DNA from: CAZUAQ01 sp964618455
GTDB lineage: Bacteria; Planctomycetota; Phycisphaerae; UBA1845; PWPN01
Assembly: GCA_964618455.1 (NCBI GenBank)
Contig: CAZUAQ010000095.1
Coordinates: 1 to 9,500 of the forward strand
Reading direction: 5' to 3'
DNA: 9,500 nucleotides
Part shown: piece after piece, positions 5,965 through 9,500 of the stretch
How the letters are laid out: every line of letters starts with the position of its first letter
How positions within the stretch are numbered: position 1 is the first letter of the stretch
Position numbers and translations under genes: made by a program
The notes under the pieces: generated by a model
Told to the model about the DNA's origin: nothing
Seen by the model: the letters and a program-made list of their open reading frames with translations, nothing else
The model's database searches: none

Positions 5965-6483
5965 TCAGGCGGCCTCTTCCTTGTCGGCCATCGCCTTGAC
6001 GCAACCGGCCAGACGTCCACCCGGACCCTTGATCGCACCCGCAAGGCGCGCCGCCGGGCTCAGCAGCAGACCGGCCAGGTCGCCCAGAACCTCGGTGCGA
6101 CTCTTGAGCTTGGCCACCTTTTCGACCTCGATCAGGTCGGGGTCGCCTTCCAGGATCCCGAGCTTCAACTCCAGTTCGGGATAGTTCTTCTTGAGGTCCA
6201 CCAGCGCCTTGGCGGTATCGATCGCGGACTCGCCGCCGGTCACCAGCGCACAAGGGCCATCCAGCGCGCGGGCCAGCGGCCCCAGCGGCTGATCGTCCAA
6301 CGCGCGGCGGGCCAGGCTGTTCTTGACCACCTGGACCTTGATGTTTTTCTCGCTCAGCTCGCGACGAAACCGGTTGGCGGAGACGCCGTCCAGCTTGGTC
6401 ACGTCGATGACGCACGCGTCAGCGAGTTCACTGAACTTCTGACGATACTCCTGGGTCAGCAGGTCTTTGACATACTTGCTCAT
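5965..6483 (-). CDS. rplJ: Ribosomal protein L10 (172 aa)
   Basis: Base of the L7/L12 stalk on the 50S subunit, joining L11-rRNA to L7/L12 dimers. In many bacteria L10, or the L10-L12 complex, represses its own mRNA. The N-terminal RNA-binding domain is clear (MSKYVKDLLTQEYRQKFSEL, then NRFRRELSEKNIKVQVVKNS at about 37-56, and ALVTGGESAIDTAKALVDLKK). The C-terminal half, LAGLLLSPAARLAGAIKGPG (136-155), leads into the helix that binds L7/L12. Length is close to the usual 165 aa. The start is ATG at 6483 with GAGG 8 nt upstream. The 114-bp spacer before it would be the place for an L10 leader; I do not recognise the known L10-leader motif there. It lies between rplA and rplL as in most bacteria. 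Confidence 0.97.
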   Translation of the reverse strand: MSKYVKDLLTQEYRQKFSELADACVIDVTKLDGVSANRFRRELSEKNIKVQVVKNSLARRALDDQPLGPLARALDGPCALVTGGESAIDTAKALVDLKKNYPELELKLGILEGDPDLIEVEKVAKLKSRTEVLGDLAGLLLSPAARLAGAIKGPGGRLAGCVKAMADKEEAA

Positions 6484-6597
6484 GGCATTGGCCTCTTATC
6501 GTCGTCCCGGTTGATGTCCACCACCGACCGGTGCTTCAGACTTTGTCTTCTCAACAAATCCACGCTTCGCGACGCCATCGCGCCGAAAGGACAATCC

Positions 6598-7323
6598 TCA
6601 CTCCACCGCCACGCTCACCGACGGGGTCATCGTCGCCGAGACGCACACCTTCTTGATGTAATGGCCGCGGGCCGCGCTCGGCTTGACCTTGCGAATGTGG
6701 CTGATGAACGCCTCGATGTTCTCCTGCAAATCCGCCTCGGCGAAACTCGCCTTGCCGACCACGGCGTGGACGTTGCCCCCGGCATCATTGCGGTATTCGA
6801 GCTTGCCGGCGGCATACTCCTTGATCGCCTCCTCGACGTTGGGCGTGACCGTGCCCGACTTGGGCGAAGGCATCTTGCCCTGCGGGCCGAGCACGCGGCC
6901 GAGCTTGCCGACCTTGCCCATCTGCGACGGATGCGCGATGGCCACATCGAAATCGAGCCAGCCGTCCGACACCTTTTTCACGAGGTCGTCCGCGCCCGCT
7001 TCGGTGGCCCCGGCCGCCTTGGCCGCATCGACCATGTCCTCGGGGCAGAACGCGATCACCGTCTTGGTCTTGCCGATGCCCTTGGGCAACGAGAGGGATC
7101 CGCGAATCATCTGATCCGCCTGCTTGGGATCGATACCCAGGTTCATGACCAGTTCGATGGATTGGTCGAACCCTTTGCGCTTCTTGCCACCCTTGTAGCT
7201 GCGGTCCCCCTTGGCATCGCACATGCTCTTGACGAGCTTGATCGCCTCGTCCAGGGGTACGACCTCCGCCACCTTCTTGCGTGTTTCGAGTTGTTTGCTG
7301 TATCGCACTCCGCGATTCGGCAT
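6598..7323 (-). CDS. rplA: Ribosomal protein L1 (241 aa)
   Basis: Protein of the mobile L1 stalk near the ribosomal E site; it helps release deacylated tRNA and in many bacteria represses its own operon. Recognised by the N-terminus with Tyr/Lys-rich start (RYSKQLETRKK), the strand-helix block LDEAIKLVKSM (24-34), SLSLPKGIGKTKTVIAF (about 76-92, equal to the family LPHGTGK block), and the signature VGKLGRVLGPQGKMPSPKSG (about 139-158). The C-terminus (FISHIRKVKPSAARGHYIKK) matches the domain I return strand. The length is near E. coli L1 (234 aa). The start is ATG at 7323, with GGGAGG 5 nt upstream. It follows rplK by 138 bp, a spacer holding an 8-bp perfect hairpin, and precedes rplJ by 114 bp. 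Confidence 0.98.
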   Translation of the reverse strand: MPNRGVRYSKQLETRKKVAEVVPLDEAIKLVKSMCDAKGDRSYKGGKKRKGFDQSIELVMNLGIDPKQADQMIRGSLSLPKGIGKTKTVIAFCPEDMVDAAKAAGATEAGADDLVKKVSDGWLDFDVAIAHPSQMGKVGKLGRVLGPQGKMPSPKSGTVTPNVEEAIKEYAAGKLEYRNDAGGNVHAVVGKASFAEADLQENIEAFISHIRKVKPSAARGHYIKKVCVSATMTPSVSVAVE

Positions 7324-7373
7324 GTTCGCCTCCCACTGTTCTCGAGTTCGGCCCGTGGTCAGGCCTTCAAATG

Positions 7374-7392
7374 GGCGGATACCTTATCCGCC
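7374..7392 (-). other. Perfect 8-bp stem-loop in the rplK-rplA spacer
   Basis: GGCGGATA (7374-7381) and TATCCGCC (7385-7392) are perfect reverse complements separated by 3 nt. The stem lies about 50 nt upstream of the rplA start and no T-run follows in the direction of transcription. It may be a protein-binding, processing or translation-control hairpin; the sequence alone does not say which. Confidence 0.5.
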
Positions 7393-7461
7393 TCGTTGTC
7401 TATCGTCGTTCTTCCCAGGAATCACGCAGGGACCGAATCGCCCGCGACCTGGGGCTTCGCC

Positions 7462-7887
7462 TTAACCCTCGACCTCGATCCCCATCGATCGCGCGGTCCC
7501 GGCAATGATGCGATCCGCCTGGTCGAGATCGAAAGCATTCAGGTCGTTCTTCTTGCGTTCGCTGATGGTCCGGACCTGGGCCCAGGTCACCTTGCCGACC
7601 TTGTCCTTGTTCGGCACGCCGCTGCCCTTGGCGATCCCGGCCGCTTCCTTCAGAAGCACCGCCGCCGGAGGGCTCTTGACCACGAATGTGAAGGACTTGT
7701 CCTTGTAGACCGTCAACTCCACCGGGACCGTCATGCCGTTCAACTCGCCCGTGGCGGCATTGAACTGCTGCACGAACTGCCCGATGTTCACACCGTGCTG
7801 CCCCAGAGCCGGACCAATGGGAGGTGCGGGAGTCGCCTGACCACCCGGCGCCTGCAACTTGATGACTGTCAGTACTTCTTTCGCCAC
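7462..7887 (-). CDS. rplK: Ribosomal protein L11 (141 aa)
   Basis: 50S protein of the GTPase-associated centre. It binds the 23S rRNA thiostrepton region and, in many bacteria, is needed for RelA activation. The N-terminal domain reads KLQAPGGQATPAPPIGPALG then QHGVNIGQFVQQFNAAT (residues 10-46), with the conserved proline-rich linker. The C-terminal rRNA-binding domain includes PPAAVLLKEAAGIAKGSGVP (73-92) and a C-terminal GTARSMGIEVEG. The length of 141 aa equals the family norm. The start codon is GTG at 7887-7885 (coding Met), supported by the MAKEVLTVIKLQ N-terminus and by GAGG 9 nt upstream. It follows nusG by 97 bp; that spacer has a 6-bp stem-loop (TTCGCC/GGCGAA, 7916-7933) of unknown role. 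Confidence 0.98.
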   Translation of the reverse strand: MAKEVLTVIKLQAPGGQATPAPPIGPALGQHGVNIGQFVQQFNAATGELNGMTVPVELTVYKDKSFTFVVKSPPAAVLLKEAAGIAKGSGVPNKDKVGKVTWAQVRTISERKKNDLNAFDLDQADRIIAGTARSMGIEVEG

Positions 7888-7984
7888 GACTCTGATCCTC
7901 GCTAGATGACCGCGGTTCGCCGCTCCCGGCGAATCGTGCTCAGTGAATGCCTGCCGTGCGGCGCCGCATCCTCGACAGCGCCGT

Positions 7985-8782
7985 TTACAGTTTCTCCAAC
8001 TGCCAGTATTCCACGTCCACCGGCGTCGCCCGGCCGAAGATGGTCAGCAACACGGTCACGACACCCTTCGTCTCGTCGATCGTGTCCACGTTGCCTTCAT
8101 AATTCTCGAACGAGCCCTCGCGAATCTTGACGCGATCGCCCTTGGTGAACTCCATGCCCTTGAGGGTAGCCTGCTCCTCCGGCTTGGCGGCAGCGGCCAG
8201 CATCATCTCCACGTCATGATCTTTCATGCTCGTGGGCTTGCCGTCGGATCCGATGAAGTCACCGACGCCCATGGTCTCCTTGATCATGAACCAGACGTTT
8301 TCCATCACCGAGCCGTCCGATTCCGTCGCCATCTCCACGAACACATACCCGGGGTACAGCTTCTTCTGGACGATCTTGACCTGCCCGGCCTTCATCCGCT
8401 TTTCCTTGGCGGTCGGCACGAGCACACGTCCCACCTGCTCGTCGAGCTCTTCCAGTCGCACCTTCCGGCTCAGCGCCTCGGCCACCTGCTCCTCTTTGTT
8501 GCTGGCCACGCGGAGCACATACCACTTCATGCCCGGCCGCGTCGGCGCCTGCGAACCGTCGTCCGGAGGCGTGACCTCGGCTGCTGACGCCTCGCTTGGC
8601 GGGGCCTCACCAGCCGCTGCGGGCGCCGCTTCTTCGGACTCCGGGGCGGACTCGCCCTGGACGGCGCTTTCGACCTCTTCAGCCGGAGAATCGACCTGCT
8701 CGGGCATTGCCGTGGACTCCTCGTCGTTCGGTCGCTGCGGATCAGGTTCCTCGGGCAAGTTGTCGCTCACGTTCTCACTCAT
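7985..8782 (-). CDS. nusG: Transcription elongation/antitermination factor NusG with long acidic N-terminal extension (265 aa)
   Basis: NusG binds the clamp of RNA polymerase with its NGN domain and contacts Rho or ribosomal S10 with its KOW domain. The NGN domain runs from about 85 (MKWYVLRVASNKEEQVAEAL) to 200 and includes VLVPTAKEK and KLYPGYVFVEM (141-151). The KOW domain is at about 211-265 (FTKGDRVKIREGSF, then IFGRATPVDVEYWQLEKL). Residues 1-84 are an added segment rich in Glu, Pro, Ala and Ser that is almost devoid of hydrophobic blocks, so probably disordered. E. coli NusG is 181 aa. The ATG at 8782 shares one base with the secE TGA (TGATG), and no strong Shine-Dalgarno is visible, which suggests translational coupling. 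The internal ATG of MKWYVL (codon 85) lacks a ribosome binding site and is a poor alternative start. Confidence 0.96.
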   Translation of the reverse strand: MSENVSDNLPEEPDPQRPNDEESTAMPEQVDSPAEEVESAVQGESAPESEEAAPAAAGEAPPSEASAAEVTPPDDGSQAPTRPGMKWYVLRVASNKEEQVAEALSRKVRLEELDEQVGRVLVPTAKEKRMKAGQVKIVQKKLYPGYVFVEMATESDGSVMENVWFMIKETMGVGDFIGSDGKPTSMKDHDVEMMLAAAAKPEEQATLKGMEFTKGDRVKIREGSFENYEGNVDTIDETKGVVTVLLTIFGRATPVDVEYWQLEKL

Positions 8783-9351
8783 CAACCCATACCGAACAGA
8801 TTCTTCAAGAAACTCCAGAGCGTCGCCACAATGGGCAGCGGTACCTTGATGACGCCGATCGCGTAGAAGACCGACATGAAAATCAGATCAACCACGAACA
8901 GCAGCGTCGCCAGCAGAATGACCGTGATGATCACGACCTGCGTGGATTTGATGATCTCACGACGCGTGGACCAGTTCACCTTCTTCATCTCGCCTTCGGT
9001 GGCAATGAAGAAGTCGTTCGCCTTCGAGTTCAGCCCGACGATCCAGTATGTCAGCAGTCCCACGATCAGCAGGAAGCCCACCGACACGGAATACTGCACG
9101 GGCAGGAAGTAGGAAGCGCCTCGATCCATCATCTGCCCGGTCAGGCTGAAGAGCCACGCCGCCCCGCCCACCGCCAGAATGCCGATCCCGATGGCGGTAC
9201 CGATGCGTGTGTAAAACCCCTGCCCGGGCTTGTAGATCCGCGCGCCGCCCGAGGGCCGTGCCGACGAACGGGTCGGTGAAGCCTTCGCACCGCCTGCCTT
9301 GTTGCGGAGCTTGTCGCGTTCCGATTGTGCCTCTGATGCCACGTCGCTCAC
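8782..9351 (-). CDS. secE: Preprotein translocase subunit SecE, three-helix form (189 aa)
   Basis: SecE clamps the two halves of SecY in the inner-membrane protein-conducting channel. The family core is at the C-terminal side: amphipathic segment EMKKVNWSTRREIIKST (121-137) followed by a transmembrane helix (VVIITVILLATLLFVVDLIF, about 139-158). Two more hydrophobic helices precede it at about 52-70 (IGTAIGIGILAVGGAAWLFS) and 89-107 (SVSVGFLLIVGLLTYWIVGL), giving an E. coli-like three-helix layout, and residues 1-45 form a charged cytoplasmic tail. Minimal SecE proteins (about 60 aa) have one helix, and E. coli has 127 aa. The GTG at 9351 is preferred because GAGG lies 9 nt upstream; a TTG at 9366 would add five residues but has no such site. 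It follows tRNA-Trp by 94 bp, without rpmG between them, and overlaps nusG by one base. Confidence 0.93.
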   Translation of the reverse strand: MSDVASEAQSERDKLRNKAGGAKASPTRSSARPSGGARIYKPGQGFYTRIGTAIGIGILAVGGAAWLFSLTGQMMDRGASYFLPVQYSVSVGFLLIVGLLTYWIVGLNSKANDFFIATEGEMKKVNWSTRREIIKSTQVVIITVILLATLLFVVDLIFMSVFYAIGVIKVPLPIVATLWSFLKNLFGMG

Positions 9352-9445
9352 TGGTCCAATCCTCAAGGAGAACCCGAAGGACCAGGTCCCACGGGTGATA
9401 CTCGTTCGTCAACTTGGGCGATCCGGGCGCCGCTCGCCGCCGATT

Positions 9446-9500
9446 CAGGAGCGGAGGGACTCGAACCCCCAACCGCCGGTTTTGGAAACCGGTGCTCTGC
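9446..9500 (-). tRNA. tRNA-Trp (CCA anticodon), 3' part; 5' end beyond the window
   Basis: Read on the minus strand: end of the D-arm (GCAGAGC), anticodon stem CCGGT/ACCGG (9492-9488 with 9480-9476) around the 7-nt loop TTCCAAA with anticodon CCA (9485-9483), a 5-nt variable loop, and the T-arm (GGGGG, loop TTCGAGT, CCCTC; 9470-9454). The 3' acceptor strand CGCTCCT (9453-9447) and discriminator G (9446) follow. The terminal CCA is not encoded. About 20 nt of the 5' acceptor and D-arm lie outside the window. tRNA-Trp directly upstream of secE is a common bacterial arrangement, usually after tuf. Confidence 0.95.

Noticed and set aside
6484..6597. L10-leader type autoregulatory RNA before rplJ
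   Set aside because: The spacer is in the right place, but I could not identify the kink-turn and conserved pairing of the known motif.
5662..7905. 747-codon plus-strand open frame antisense to rplL-rplJ-rplA-rplK
   Set aside because: Same register effect. The three spacers (138, 114 and 186 bp) happen to be multiples of three, so the mirror frame runs on through all four genes. No ribosome binding site or domain supports it.

Overview
The window carries one strand-wise block of core information-processing genes, all read on the minus strand. In transcription order, from high to low coordinates: tRNA-Trp (3' part only) - secE - nusG - rplK - rplA - rplJ - rplL - (769-bp regulatory gap) - rpoB - a GNAT-like gene - rpoC (first 56 codons only). 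This is the classic bacterial tRNA-Trp/secE-nusG/rplKAJL/rpoBC region. High G+C, a Gly-rich L7/L12 hinge, a long acidic tail on NusG, a three-helix SecE and RpoB wording such as SQVVDQTNPL and RAGFEVRDVHISHYG suggest a Planctomycetota-like (perhaps Phycisphaerae-like) bacterium. That placement is from memory of family sequences and is tentative.

Region by region: 9446-9500 is the 3' part of tRNA-Trp. 7985-9351 holds secE and nusG, overlapping by one base (TGATG). 5365-7887 holds the four ribosomal protein genes, separated by 114-186 bp spacers with some hairpins. 4596-5364 contains no convincing gene. It holds two hairpins just after rplL (one with a U-tract), a near-consensus sigma70-type promoter (TTGAAA-16-TATAAT), and a leader of about 490 nt with nested inverted repeats and a terminator-like stem. 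813-4595 is a complete rpoB. 274-756 is a small acetyltransferase-like gene with an excellent Shine-Dalgarno sequence, placed between rpoB and rpoC. 2-169 is the start of rpoC.

Functionally, SecE is a translocon subunit, NusG couples RNA polymerase to Rho or the ribosome, L11, L1, L10 and L7/L12 build the ribosomal stalks, and RpoB/RpoC form the polymerase core. The promoter and structured leader imply that rpoB, the GNAT gene and rpoC can be transcribed separately from the ribosomal protein genes, with possible attenuation. The least ordinary items are the GNAT gene splitting rpoB from rpoC, its disrupted acetyl-CoA loop, and the rpoB leader. No mobile element, CRISPR array or defence system is visible.
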